Positions 1 to 7,711 of a stretch of DNA of 64,000 bases are shown piece by piece. Each line of letters starts with the position of its first letter. Position 1 is the first letter of the stretch. The notes beneath the pieces are model-generated. The model was not told the DNA's origin, ran no database searches, and saw only the letters and a program-made list of their open reading frames with translations. Made by a program: the position numbers and the translations under genes. Origin of the DNA: an uncultured Latescibacterota bacterium (GTDB taxonomy: Bacteria; Latescibacterota; UBA2968; UBA8231); the NCBI GenBank assembly GCA_951813615.1, contig OX638377.1, forward strand, positions 992,001 through 1,056,000, in the 5' to 3' direction.

Positions 1-495
1 ACGCCGTCGGCTGGCATCGTCGACAGTCAGACGATCAAGACGGCAACCCATGGTAAAACAACCGGTTATGATGCCGGCAAAAAGATCAAAGGCCGCAAGC
101 GTCATCTGTTGGTGGATACGTCGGGTTTGCTTCGTCAGGTGGTGGTCACCGCCGCCGATGTCGATGATCGAGCGGGTCTCAAGCAGGTGTTGACCCGCTT
201 AAAGGCCGCCGGCGTGGCTCGCTTACGCAAGCTGTGGGCGGATGGCGGCTACCAAGGCGAGGCGATCCGAACGTGGGTGGCCAACCAAAAAAAGACGCAC
301 AAAATAGACTTGGAAGTCGTCGCCAAACAAGGCAGTGGATTTACCGTAGTTAAACGACGGTGGGTCGTCGAGCGCACCTTGGCGTGGTTGATGAATTTTC
401 GCCGACATGCGAGAGATTATGAGGTGTTGACCCGCCATAGCGAGGCCTTGATCCAGATTGCCATGATCCACTTGCTACTTAAACGAATCAAATGA
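1..495 (+). CDS. IS5-family DDE transposase, C-terminal part (5' truncated by window edge)
   Basis: The frame is open from base 1 and starts before the window. The visible part carries the DDE core of IS5-type transposases: DSQTIKT with the first Asp, then a GYDAGKKIKGRKRH stretch, LWADGGYQG with the second Asp, and RRWVVERTLAW with the catalytic Glu. It ends with LLLKRIK and TGA at 493-495. An ATG at 109 lies inside the catalytic domain and is not the real start. The enzyme cuts and pastes its own element. No frameshift is needed in the visible part. Confidence 0.9.
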   Translation, partial: TPSAGIVDSQTIKTATHGKTTGYDAGKKIKGRKRHLLVDTSGLLRQVVVTAADVDDRAGLKQVLTRLKAAGVARLRKLWADGGYQGEAIRTWVANQKKTHKIDLEVVAKQGSGFTVVKRRWVVERTLAWLMNFRRHARDYEVLTRHSEALIQIAMIHLLLKRIK

Positions 496-521
496 AAATT
501 AGAGTTTTCAGACGGCTTCTA
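1..521 (+). mobile_element. IS5-family insertion sequence, left end outside window
   Basis: The transposase frame is open from the first base, so the element begins upstream of the window. Its right end is probably the terminal repeat at 504-521 (GTTTTCAGACGGCTTCTA). That sequence resembles the right end of the second IS5-type element at 2771-2788 in its outer bases. The left end cannot be checked. Confidence 0.7.
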
Positions 522-584
522 AGAGGACAAGGGAAAAGTGTCAACAGACTTTTTATTAACTACTTAGCATAATTTTAAGCGCGG

Positions 585-1680
585 ATTCAACTCGTAAGCG
601 CAATTTCGTCATGTTTGGGTTGCACTTCTGTTTCCTTGCATAGGATTTCATGGGGCGTTTGAAATGCCAAGCCCTTTCGCGGCCGATGATTGAGTCGATC
701 CATGATGTGGTGTATCTGTGCCTCCGACAGCGTATCCAAGGGCGAGCCTTTGGGCACATACTGGCGAATCAGCCCATTGGTATTCTCGTTGAGTCCGCGC
801 TCCCAAGCATGATAGGGATGGGCAAAATATACAGCCGCGTCCAACGCTTGGCTGATCGTAGCATGGTGGGCAAACTCCTTGCCGTTATCGGCCGTAATCG
901 TCTGGGTATGTCCCTTATGGGGCGCGAGCAACGCAATGGTGGTCGCCGCCACCTGCTCGGCCTGTTTGGAGGCGACTTTGCCCAGTACGGTATAGCGCGA
1001 GCGCCGTTCGACCACCGAGACTAGCGCCCCGGTGTGCGCACGTCCCATCACTAAGTCGATTTCCCAATCGCCGATGCGGCTTTTTGCCTCGACGATGGCC
1101 GGGCGCTGGTCAATGCTAACTCGGTCTTTAATCTGCCCTCGGGCATCGGCTTTTCCATAGCGTTTCTTGCGTTTCTTCTGACGGTGACGCAGATGGCGAT
1201 ACAACGTACCGCCCGCTTGGCGATCGGCCTGAATGTGCTGGTAGATGCGCTGCGGACTCAACCGAAGCCCGTCGGTGGCCGCCAGCCGACCCGCAATCTG
1301 CTCGGGACTCCACTCTTGACGCAGATCGGCTTCGATACGCTCAATGACCGCCGCCGTCATCTTGGTCGCCTTCGCCTTGGAGCGACGACGCACCAGCGCT
1401 TTGTGGTGGGCTTGATGGGGACGATAGCCGCGTTGCCCTTGATTGCGATGCAACTCCCGACAAATCGTCGAGGGCGATACCGACACCGTCGCCGCGATGG
1501 ACTGCTGATCATGCCCGGCTTTCTTCAGCGCGTACATTTGGTATCTTTGATGCTCGGTCAACTGGTGATACGTTCCCATAAGCGCCTCCGTCGGGAGCTG
1601 CGTTTGAAATGGCCAGGGAAAATATACCAGTTGGCCTTTTCTATGCCAGCTACCAAAGCGATTGCACTTACGAGTTGAAT
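585..1680 (-). mobile_element. Complete IS30-family insertion sequence
   Basis: Terminal inverted repeats of 20 bp lie at 585-604 (ATTCAACTCGTAAGCGCAAT) and 1661-1680 and match at 19 of 20 positions. They bound a 1096-bp element, the usual size for IS30, with one transposase on the minus strand whose stop codon sits inside the left repeat. I did not find a convincing target duplication, since the flanks (GCGG and TCAA) do not match. The element sits beside the split SIR2-like frame. Confidence 0.9.
587..1579 (-). CDS. IS30-family transposase
   Basis: This is a 330-residue protein when started at ATG 1579 (MGTYHQLTEHQRY), which has GGAGG seven bases upstream. A longer frame to 1684 would run into the terminal repeat and is rejected. 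The N-terminus holds the helix-turn-helix typical of IS30 (YQMYALKKAGHDQQSIA followed by SPSTICREL). The catalytic triad is visible as IGDWEIDLVMG (Asp), ITADNGKEF (Asp) and NENTNGLIRQYVPKG (Glu). The length fits the family and the protein appears intact. Confidence 0.95.
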   Translation of the reverse strand: MGTYHQLTEHQRYQMYALKKAGHDQQSIAATVSVSPSTICRELHRNQGQRGYRPHQAHHKALVRRRSKAKATKMTAAVIERIEADLRQEWSPEQIAGRLAATDGLRLSPQRIYQHIQADRQAGGTLYRHLRHRQKKRKKRYGKADARGQIKDRVSIDQRPAIVEAKSRIGDWEIDLVMGRAHTGALVSVVERRSRYTVLGKVASKQAEQVAATTIALLAPHKGHTQTITADNGKEFAHHATISQALDAAVYFAHPYHAWERGLNENTNGLIRQYVPKGSPLDTLSEAQIHHIMDRLNHRPRKGLAFQTPHEILCKETEVQPKHDEIALTS

Positions 1681-1884
1681 TCAAGAAGATTATTGACAGA
1701 TAAATGCTTGCGAATTCTACGGAGCCAGAAATCAGTCTTTGATGTACATCGTCTAACCCCTTACTTTGAGTGAGTTAGACGACGTACGTCGGGAATACAG
1801 TAGTTAGCCGACACTCATTATTTGCTGATGACTCAACATCTTGTTCGGCGCGATGAGATAATTCGCCTAGAAGCAGACGAACTC
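1681..1884 (-). pseudogene. Possible distal remnant of the SIR2-like gene between two insertion sequences
   Basis: This 204-bp strip separates the IS30 and IS5-type elements. If the 904-bp IS and one TA are removed, the minus-strand frame from 3021 continues across the junction for about 37 codons, through ERHRVRLLLGEL to YVV, then hits TAA. The same frame stays open after the stop up to the IS30 edge. This suggests a coding stretch that decayed after the insertions, but no domain is recognisable here. Confidence 0.35.
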
Positions 1885-1895
1885 TAGAAGCGGTT

Positions 1896-2701
1896 TCATA
1901 ACCGTCTGAGTGTAATCATCAGACAGGCGACATGGACAAAGGCTTGATACATTTGGATATGATACTCCCATCGCACGACCAGCCGTCGGAAGTTGCCCCA
2001 CCATGCCAAGGTGCGTTCGACCTTCCATCGTCTCTTGTAGCGGCGCAGGGGGCGTCCGTCTTGGGTGGGCGGTTTCTTCCGGTTTTTTCGATGTGGACAG
2101 ATCAACTCAATTCCCCGTCGTGCCAGTCGTGCGCGCAGCGGATCGGAATCAGCGGCCTTGTCGTAGATCAACCGCGTTGGATTTTTCCGCGGCCGGCCCC
2201 GGCCGGGGCGCGGCACGGCCACCCGTTCCAAGGTCGGCTCGATCAACCCGACTTCGGCCGGGGACGCCGAGTCCAGGTAGTTTCCCAAAGGAAGACCTTG
2301 GCCGTCTGCCACCACCATCCACTTGGTACCCTTTCCGCGTTTGGTCGACCCGACACCGGCCCCCCTTTTTTGGCCGGGGCAAAACTGCCGTCGGCAAACG
2401 TCTCGGCCCAGTCGAGTTGGCCTTGCTCATCCAGTTGGCCTAACAACGCTCGCCACGCCTTCAGCCAGATGTCTTGCTCTTCCCAACGGCGTAGCCGACG
2501 CCAGCACGTACTCGGCGAGGGGTATCGTGCCGGCAGGTCTTTCCACCGCGCACCACTGCGTAACACCCACAAAATACCCTCAAACACCGGACGGTTGGCA
2601 ATGGGTTTGGGACCGCCTTTGGGCGACGCTTTCGGTGCGGGTAACAACGGCGCAATATGCGCCCAGTGGGCATCGGTCAATTCAGACGTATGGCGCGACA
2701 T
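1896..2701 (-). CDS. IS5-family transposase made by a -1 frameshift (ORF A + ORF B)
   Basis: ORF A starts at ATG 2701 (MSRHTSELTDAHW, AGGAG upstream) and alone would stop at 2243. ORF B is open in the -1 frame and ends at 1896. The two frames meet at a run of six A then six G on the coding strand (2360-2371 on the plus strand). Reading A up to this run and then B gives FAPAKKGGAGVGSTKRGKGTK, a continuous IS5-type core. The triad is FADGSF (Asp, frame A), IYDKAADSD (Asp, frame B) and RRWKVERTLAWW (Glu, frame B). Programmed slippage is known for this IS group; that it works here is inference. Confidence 0.88.
2360..2371 (-). promoter_or_regulatory. Slippery site A6G6 for -1 frameshift in IS transposase
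   Basis: On the coding strand the sequence reads CC then AAAAAAGGGGGG then CC. Both AAA-AAA and GGG-GGG allow tandem tRNA re-pairing in the -1 frame. Slippage here joins the catalytic Asp of ORF A to the rest of the DDE domain in ORF B. RNA polymerase slippage on the same run is an alternative. Confidence 0.75.
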
Positions 2702-2788
2702 AATCGGGACTCCTAAGGCCGAAGGAAGACGAGCACAAGCAAAAAAGAAAAAACCAAAACCCCCTATCAAGTTATGAAACCGCTTCTA

Positions 2789-3021
2789 TGACGTTCTTCA
2801 TTCCCATCACCGAGGATGGTCAGTAGGTCGACAAGCGCCGCAACCCAAGGTTCCGCCCCATCGCCCACTCCCTTGGCAACACGCTGGCTTAATGGCAGTG
2901 AATCTTTCTCGTCGGTTGCAAGATCGTACAGAAAATCTCCCTGCTGTGCGGTTGTCCGCATGCCGAGCGTTGCGGTCGCACCAGCCCCCCAGAAGATGAC
3001 CGTGTGGGTATCTTGGGTCAT
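2789..3021 (-). pseudogene. SIR2-like protein, N-terminal fragment, split by IS
   Basis: The frame starts at ATG 3021 with MTQDTHTVIFWGAGATATLGM. The pattern of a hydrophobic strand followed by GAGAT and LGMRTT resembles the NAD-binding start of SIR2-like domains found in prophage and defence genes. It is cut after about 77 codons by the IS ending at 2788. The start overlaps the stop of the upstream small gene (ATGA, 3018-3021), so the two formed an operon. The SIR2 assignment rests on one motif; another Rossmann-type nucleotide binder is possible. Confidence 0.4.
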
Positions 3022-3442
3022 TTGACAGACAGAGCCGGTACCGTAATGCCAATCAACTTCAACTTCTTGTCGTCTAATTTTACTTTTACGTCAACCGTTT
3101 TCTGGTTCATGGTAGCATCTAGCAATGCGGTGAATACGGTATTCATCTTGCAATTACAGATACTTAAGGTTAGCTCAACCGAATTATTCAGACATTTTTT
3201 GAAAGACGCGACCTCAGCGTATTCGCATGAGCCCTCAGGGAGGAACACAGCATATTCTTTCCCTTGGTGCTTCACGCGATGATCTTTATCAGGAACAAAA
3301 AATACAATTTCTTTTTTTCCTCCTCATCTTCTGTTTTTTTCGCCTTTAGCTTCTGTTTCTTGGCTTTAGCTTCTGCTTTTTGGCCTTCGATTTTGAGATG
3401 AATAGTTCCTGTTGATTCGTAATAGTCTGGTGATGCAGACAT
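3018..3442 (-). pseudogene. Small hypothetical gene with an A-run frameshift
   Basis: From ATG 3442, with a strong GGAGG six bases upstream, the protein begins MSASPDYYESTGTIHLKIEG, followed by a Lys/Glu-rich stretch (KAEAKAKKQKLKAKK). It then enters an A7 run (3312-3318) and stops at GCG TGA about 58 codons in. Adding one A to the run restores KEIVFFVPDKDHRVKHQGKEYAVFLPEG and continues to TGA at 3018. The whole gene would be about 141 codons. This is a frameshift mutation, a sequencing homopolymer error or a slippage site. Function is unknown. It overlaps the SIR2-like fragment by four bases, as toxin-antitoxin and defence pairs often do. Confidence 0.5.
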
Positions 3443-3558
3443 GGATTTCCTCCGTTTCTGGAACGATCCTAATGCGAATCTTAACCTTACTTAGTATTTC
3501 CAATTAGCGCAAAAAGGCTTGCTAAGGGTCGTCCAGCGAACTCAGTGACGCTTGGAAC

Positions 3559-3898
3559 TACTGAAAAAGCTGATGGTTCTGGTCCCCCGCCCCGGTCCAT
3601 TTCCTTTCATATTGATCGGCTCCACCCCAAGCCTACCTTAAGCCCGCTCCAAAAGGAACCCCATGCCCCCTCCCCCATCGGAATCGACCGCAACCTAACC
3701 CACTACGCCGACCCAGGTTTTAGGCGCTATTTACGCCGCGCTTTTCTCTCTTCGGCTGGCTACGACGAGGCGGATTCAGAGCGCCCCATCGTCGGCATCG
3801 CCGATACCTCGTCCGACTACACCACCTGCCATCGCGCCATCCCCAACTCGTAGAAGCCGTCAAACGGGGTGGGGCGCGGCGAGCGATTGGGCGCATGC
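3559..3898 (+). pseudogene. Decayed partial copy of the ilvD/edd-type gene and its leader
   Basis: This segment matches 9310-9620, comprising the leader with TTTCATATTGATCGGCTCC and the first codons GIDRNLTHYADPGF. It then jumps to a match with 9883-9903 (GCGCGGCGAGCG, GGGCGCATGC), skipping about 260 bases of the gene. Identity is roughly 85-90 percent by eye. A lost G in GCCATCCCC (intact copy GCCATGCCCC) shifts the frame to an early TAG. It cannot make a working enzyme. It lies left of the Argonaute island and the intact gene lies right of it. Confidence 0.9.
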
Positions 3899-3973
3899 TT
3901 TCCTACTACGGAGGCACAGCTCTAAATTAACCCAAATAAAATATAAACAAATACTTATGGATTTTTCTTATTG

Positions 3974-4015
3974 TATGCTTGACAAATGAAGCAAATGCTC
4001 TATATTCCAAGCATA
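3974..4015 (+). promoter_or_regulatory. Promoter with flanking 8-bp inverted repeat before the Argonaute operon
   Basis: A consensus -35 TTGACA (3979-3984) and a -10 TATATT (4001-4006) are 16 bases apart. A perfect inverted repeat, TATGCTTG (3974-3981) and CAAGCATA (4008-4015), overlaps the -35 and abuts the -10. A dimeric XRE regulator bound here would block RNA polymerase. The likely binder is the regulator encoded next, giving autoregulation of the whole operon. The surrounding sequence is AT-rich compared with the neighbouring genes. Confidence 0.7.
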
Positions 4016-4045
4016 TCGAATTGAAAGACCGGAGGTCGTATTAAC

Positions 4046-4390
4046 ATGAATCACGAAGAGCAACTCGGTACTTACCTCAAGCGTGCCCGGAAAACTGCGG
4101 GTCTGACGCTACGGGCGGTTGAAGGGAAGACGGGGATATCCAACGGATACCTTAGCCAACTTGAGAGCGGTCAGGTGCGGCGTCCATCCCCGACGAACCT
4201 GCACAAGCTGAGCGAACTCTATCGGCTGCCCTACGCTGAAGTGATGGAGGCAGCGGGGTATCCCATACCCTCGACTCAGTACAGCAACGAAGAGCAGCGC
4301 TTCTTCGCGCGGATCGGGGAGACCTCCAACGAAGAGAAGGAGGCACTGATCGAGTACTTGGAATTCATGCGAACTCGGAGAAAGCAGTAA
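4046..4390 (+). CDS. XRE-family transcriptional regulator
   Basis: This 114-residue protein starts at ATG 4046 behind GGAGGT. Residues about 8-65 form a Cro/CI-type helix-turn-helix: LGTYLKRARKTAGLTLRAVEGKTGISNGYLSQLESGQ, where ISNGYLSQLE is the recognition segment. The tail (EEQRFFARIGETSNEEKEALIEYLEFMRTRRK) is helical and may dimerise. It is first in the five-gene island and probably represses the promoter at 3979-4006. The next gene starts six bases after its stop. Similar regulators often keep defence operons silent until infection. Confidence 0.92.
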   Translation: MNHEEQLGTYLKRARKTAGLTLRAVEGKTGISNGYLSQLESGQVRRPSPTNLHKLSELYRLPYAEVMEAAGYPIPSTQYSNEEQRFFARIGETSNEEKEALIEYLEFMRTRRKQ

Positions 4391-4396
4391 CGAACA

Positions 4397-5338
4397 ATGA
4401 GGTGGTCGGTCTCTAAGGCAAAGCAGTTCCAACGGTGCCAACGCCAGTGGTACTACAAGGAGATCGTTGGACGGCACTCGGCTCCGGCGGGAAGTATCCG
4501 GCGTGAGGTCTATCTACTCGGCCTGCTGAAAAGTATCAGCCAGTGGCGTGGAGACATCGTCGATAACGTCCTCACCAGGGCCTTTCTCACCTGGCACAAG
4601 TACCAAGTGCGGCTCGATCCCGAAAAGATAATCTTTAATGCACGACGACTGTTTGATGAGCAACTTGCCGTTGCAAGAGAGCATCACCTGCACAAGCCGG
4701 GCCTCACTCCATCGAAGTGGGAGAATTTCGTCGTATTCAGATGCATGGAGTATGACAAGTCCATCCCGCAAGATGAGCTGGATGCGGCTTGGCAAGAGAT
4801 CGAAAAGGCGATCCGGAACCTATTCGAGATGCGCTCCGTTGCCGAGGCTATGCAGGGTGCCAATACGCTGGTAGCGCAACGTTCGTTGCAGTTCCAACAC
4901 TCGGGCATGAACGTGATGGCCAAGCCCGACCTAGTGGTTTTCTCCGAAGAAAGGCCACCCGTGATCATCGACTGGAAGGTGCATGCTTTCGGTGTTCAAG
5001 AGGCTTGGTTGCAGCTTGGCATTTATGCTCTTGCCCTTTCACGTGCGAAACCGCACAAGGATTTTCCCCAGGATTGCTGCTCGTGGGCACCTACCGACGT
5101 TAAACTCCTCGAAGTACAGTTGCTCAAGCAGGATCTAAGGGAATACCAGCTTTCCAATACGGATGTTACCCGTCTGGAAAACCATATCACCACGACAGCG
5201 CATGAGATGTTGTCTGCTGTCGGGTCTGTGAAACCGAAGCATGAGGACTTGATCCCCGAAGACTTCACAGTGACGCGCTATCCGAGCACGTGCGAACACT
5301 GTTCATACAAACGCGTTTGCTGGGAAGGAGAGGCATGA
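4397..5338 (+). CDS. PD-(D/E)XK nuclease, RecB/Cas4-like with putative Fe-S cysteines
   Basis: This 313-residue protein has the nuclease core KPDLVVF (Asp178), IIDWK (Asp192, Lys194) and QLGIY (Gln206, Tyr210), which is the RecB-motif order. Cys14 (FQRCQRQWYY) and Cys299, Cys302 and Cys308 (CEHCSYKRVC) match the four-Cys pattern that holds a 4Fe-4S cluster in Cas4 and AddB. The family cuts or trims DNA ends. Its stop overlaps the Argonaute start (ATGA), so the two are translationally coupled. It could prepare guides or resect the target; that is inference. The start ATG 4397 lies six bases after the regulator and has only a weak SD. Confidence 0.85.
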   Translation: MRWSVSKAKQFQRCQRQWYYKEIVGRHSAPAGSIRREVYLLGLLKSISQWRGDIVDNVLTRAFLTWHKYQVRLDPEKIIFNARRLFDEQLAVAREHHLHKPGLTPSKWENFVVFRCMEYDKSIPQDELDAAWQEIEKAIRNLFEMRSVAEAMQGANTLVAQRSLQFQHSGMNVMAKPDLVVFSEERPPVIIDWKVHAFGVQEAWLQLGIYALALSRAKPHKDFPQDCCSWAPTDVKLLEVQLLKQDLREYQLSNTDVTRLENHITTTAHEMLSAVGSVKPKHEDLIPEDFTVTRYPSTCEHCSYKRVCWEGEA

Positions 5339-7707
5339 GCATGATCGAAGCTAACATCTTCGCCATCGAGAATCTGGATGCACTGAAAACGGACTACGTT
5401 CTTTACAGAATTCGAGGCCTAACCAGAGAAGACAACGAGTATTTCCAGAACAAGGACGAGATCACGGGAAAGCTAAGCTATAATCTCCATAGGCCGGCAC
5501 TCGTGATCGAAAGGAATGGCGACCCGCACCTCGTACTGCCCGCTGACGCGCCTCATCCTCCGCAGCCTTTTTCACTAGTACGCGCACAGGTATACTTCGA
5601 GAAACTGGAAGAGTCGCTCACACTCGACTATGCGAAGCGGGATCCTGAGACCGACAATATCTGCCTTCGCTTTCTCAACTTCTTCTCGGTCCAAGGCAGG
5701 TATCGCAATGACAAGCGTTTGTGGCTACCACGATCCGGTCAGCCTTTCTTCGAGTACGAACCGGTCAAGACAGTCAGAGGACTCGACGTCTTCCAAGGCT
5801 TCTCAGCCCGGGCGGTCATCACACCCGACAATGGGATCGGTATTTGCCTCGACCTGCGCACGAAGTTTGTCGCTAGCAAGTCTCTTGACGCTAGGCTGAC
5901 GCGTGACGAGTTCAGGCTATACCGCGGACAGCACTTCATCTACCGGTTCAAGGGCTGGTATGGGGTGCAGCTACAGGACTACTGCGATCTGAACGCCTCT
6001 GAAGCTCACATCGATACCGGGGACTGTTCAGTCTACGATTACCTCAGACGCGAGTCCCCCAAGCCGCTACCTCAGCAGCTTGCTGATCTCCCTCGCGACG
6101 CAGCGCTCGCCTACTACCAGACAAACCGCGGAAATCGCGTATACGCGAGTGTGGGCCTCTGCCATCTCATCTATGACACGCGACATCGTGAGGTTCAGCG
6201 TCTGCAGGGAATGATGACCCCGAAGCCCCACGAACGGGACCGCAAGATCCAAGAGTATGCGGCCCAATACCTCCAAGGATTGCGGCTCGGACGTACCCGA
6301 CTTGAGGTGTCGCGTACGCCCACAACTGCACCCCGCAAGGTGTTCCAAGCACCGGATATCGAGTTCGGGAGCGGGCACGTGCTTTCCGTCCGCCGGACGG
6401 CAGGTGCCCACATCGCGACCATGGACACACTGGGAAAAGAGAGGCAGCGGCTGCTCATGCGTGAAGATGCAGGCTTCTTCGTTAAGCGTCCCCTTGGTCA
6501 GCAGTACCTGATAATGCCTGAGAGCGTCTACAAGACGTGGGGGAAGCAGTATATCGAAGATCTAAAGCAGATGGTTGAACAGTTCTACGGTCCAGCCGAG
6601 CAAGACGAAGTACTGCCAAACGTATCCGTGTACGACCCGAAGGTAATCATCTACAACGACTACGACTCAGGTCATACGTATGTCGAGCAGGGACAGGCAA
6701 TCTTGGATGCGGCCGAGAAACATCGAGTGCGTGGTGGATACGGGTTGGTGATGATTCATGACGCCTCAGACCGCAAGGTCAGGCAGGAGGACCAACTCGC
6801 CGCCATGCTCTCCCAACAGTTTTGGGAGCAGCATGATATGCGTATTACCGTAAACCATACGAAGACTGGGAGCGAATGCTATAGTTCGATCAATGGACGA
6901 GATGGGGCGTACGTCGCAAACCCGGAAAAGCGGGGCAAGCTCAATGGCTATCTGCGCAATGTGGCGCTAAACAAGATCCTTTTGAATAATGAAATATGGC
7001 CGTTCGTCCTAGCTACCCCACTGCACGCGGACGTGACGGTCGGCCTCGATGTGAAGCGCAACACAGTAGGCCTGACAGTCGTGAGTAACGGCGGGCGCAG
7101 CATCACGACCTTGTGTCGCAGGTCCAGCCAAAAGGAGAAGCTGACCCGCCGTCAAATCGCGACGCTCCTGACCGAACTGTTGCGCTATATAGCCGAGGAA
7201 CAGGCCGTCAAGGAGATCGTCCTCCATCGCGACGGGCGGAGCTTCCAGTCCGAGATTGACGGCGCAATCGACTCGAAGAAGATACTCCAAGAGGAGGGCC
7301 TCCTTCCTTCTGACGCGCGCATCACGATCTTGGATGTAAGCAAGACGGCCATGACGCAAGTGCGGCTGTTCGACGTGAAGCGCACGAACGGCCGCTTACT
7401 ACGGGTAGAGAACCCGCAGAACGGCACGTACGTCTTCCTAGGAGATCAGAATGCGTATCTGTGCTCAACAGGGCGCGAGTTCGGGCACCGTGGTACCTCC
7501 CAGATGTTGCACGTGCGGTATGTACTTCCCGGACTGCCGTTTGAGCAAGCGCTTGAGGACCTATACTACCTGACGACGCTGACTTGGAGCAAACCCGACG
7601 ACTGCTCGCGCTATCCGGTGACGATGAAGCTGACTGACAGGTGGTTGTGGCAAGATGCAACGGAGTACAACCAGGACGCGCTCGCATATGGCGTCGAGGA
7701 GCGTTGA
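5335..7707 (+). CDS. Long prokaryotic Argonaute with an apparently catalytic PIWI domain
   Basis: This 790-residue protein starts at ATG 5335 (MSMIEANIF, AAGGAG upstream), overlapping the previous stop. An in-frame ATG at 5290 would lie inside the upstream gene. Residues about 440-560 look like MID (IWPFVL just before the PIWI strand). PIWI covers about 565-785. A DEDD tetrad can be proposed: Asp572 (VGLDV), Glu601 (QKEKL, glutamate finger), Asp633 (LHRDGR) and Asp768 (VTMKLTDRW, after the LTW and RYPVT motif). The spacing resembles long pAgos that cut with nucleic acid guides. The N-terminal 430 residues should hold N, linker and PAZ parts, but I cannot place them by eye. It is the central gene of the island. 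Confidence 0.85.
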   Translation: MSMIEANIFAIENLDALKTDYVLYRIRGLTREDNEYFQNKDEITGKLSYNLHRPALVIERNGDPHLVLPADAPHPPQPFSLVRAQVYFEKLEESLTLDYAKRDPETDNICLRFLNFFSVQGRYRNDKRLWLPRSGQPFFEYEPVKTVRGLDVFQGFSARAVITPDNGIGICLDLRTKFVASKSLDARLTRDEFRLYRGQHFIYRFKGWYGVQLQDYCDLNASEAHIDTGDCSVYDYLRRESPKPLPQQLADLPRDAALAYYQTNRGNRVYASVGLCHLIYDTRHREVQRLQGMMTPKPHERDRKIQEYAAQYLQGLRLGRTRLEVSRTPTTAPRKVFQAPDIEFGSGHVLSVRRTAGAHIATMDTLGKERQRLLMREDAGFFVKRPLGQQYLIMPESVYKTWGKQYIEDLKQMVEQFYGPAEQDEVLPNVSVYDPKVIIYNDYDSGHTYVEQGQAILDAAEKHRVRGGYGLVMIHDASDRKVRQEDQLAAMLSQQFWEQHDMRITVNHTKTGSECYSSINGRDGAYVANPEKRGKLNGYLRNVALNKILLNNEIWPFVLATPLHADVTVGLDVKRNTVGLTVVSNGGRSITTLCRRSSQKEKLTRRQIATLLTELLRYIAEEQAVKEIVLHRDGRSFQSEIDGAIDSKKILQEEGLLPSDARITILDVSKTAMTQVRLFDVKRTNGRLLRVENPQNGTYVFLGDQNAYLCSTGREFGHRGTSQMLHVRYVLPGLPFEQALEDLYYLTTLTWSKPDDCSRYPVTMKLTDRWLWQDATEYNQDALAYGVEER

Positions 7708-7711
7708 GACC

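Larger units (their letters stand above)
1885..2788 (-). mobile_element. Complete IS5-family (IS427-like) insertion sequence
   Basis: A perfect 18-bp inverted pair, 1885-1902 (TAGAAGCGGTTTCATAAC) and 2771-2788, bounds 904 bp. The outermost TA on each side can be read as the 2-bp target duplication, leaving 16-bp terminal repeats. The minus strand carries a two-frame transposase. The element is inserted in the minus-strand frame that starts at 3021 and interrupts it after codon ERH. Confidence 0.9.

Noticed and set aside
1580..1684. N-terminal extension of the IS30 transposase
   Set aside because: The extra 35 codons run through the terminal inverted repeat; ATG 1579 has a proper SD and matches family starts.
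1932..2777. Plus-strand frame of 281 codons over the IS5-type element
   Set aside because: It is antisense to the transposase and crosses into the terminal repeat; no family features.
3545..3853. Open frame of 102 codons read as a gene
   Set aside because: It is the leader and 5' end of the decayed dehydratase copy, and part of it translates noncoding leader sequence.
5335..7707. Argonaute as a PIWI-RE or short APAZ-type system
   Set aside because: The protein is 790 residues with MID and an apparently complete DEDD set in one chain and no fused or adjacent APAZ, TIR or SIR2 partner, and no DinG-like helicase is beside it.
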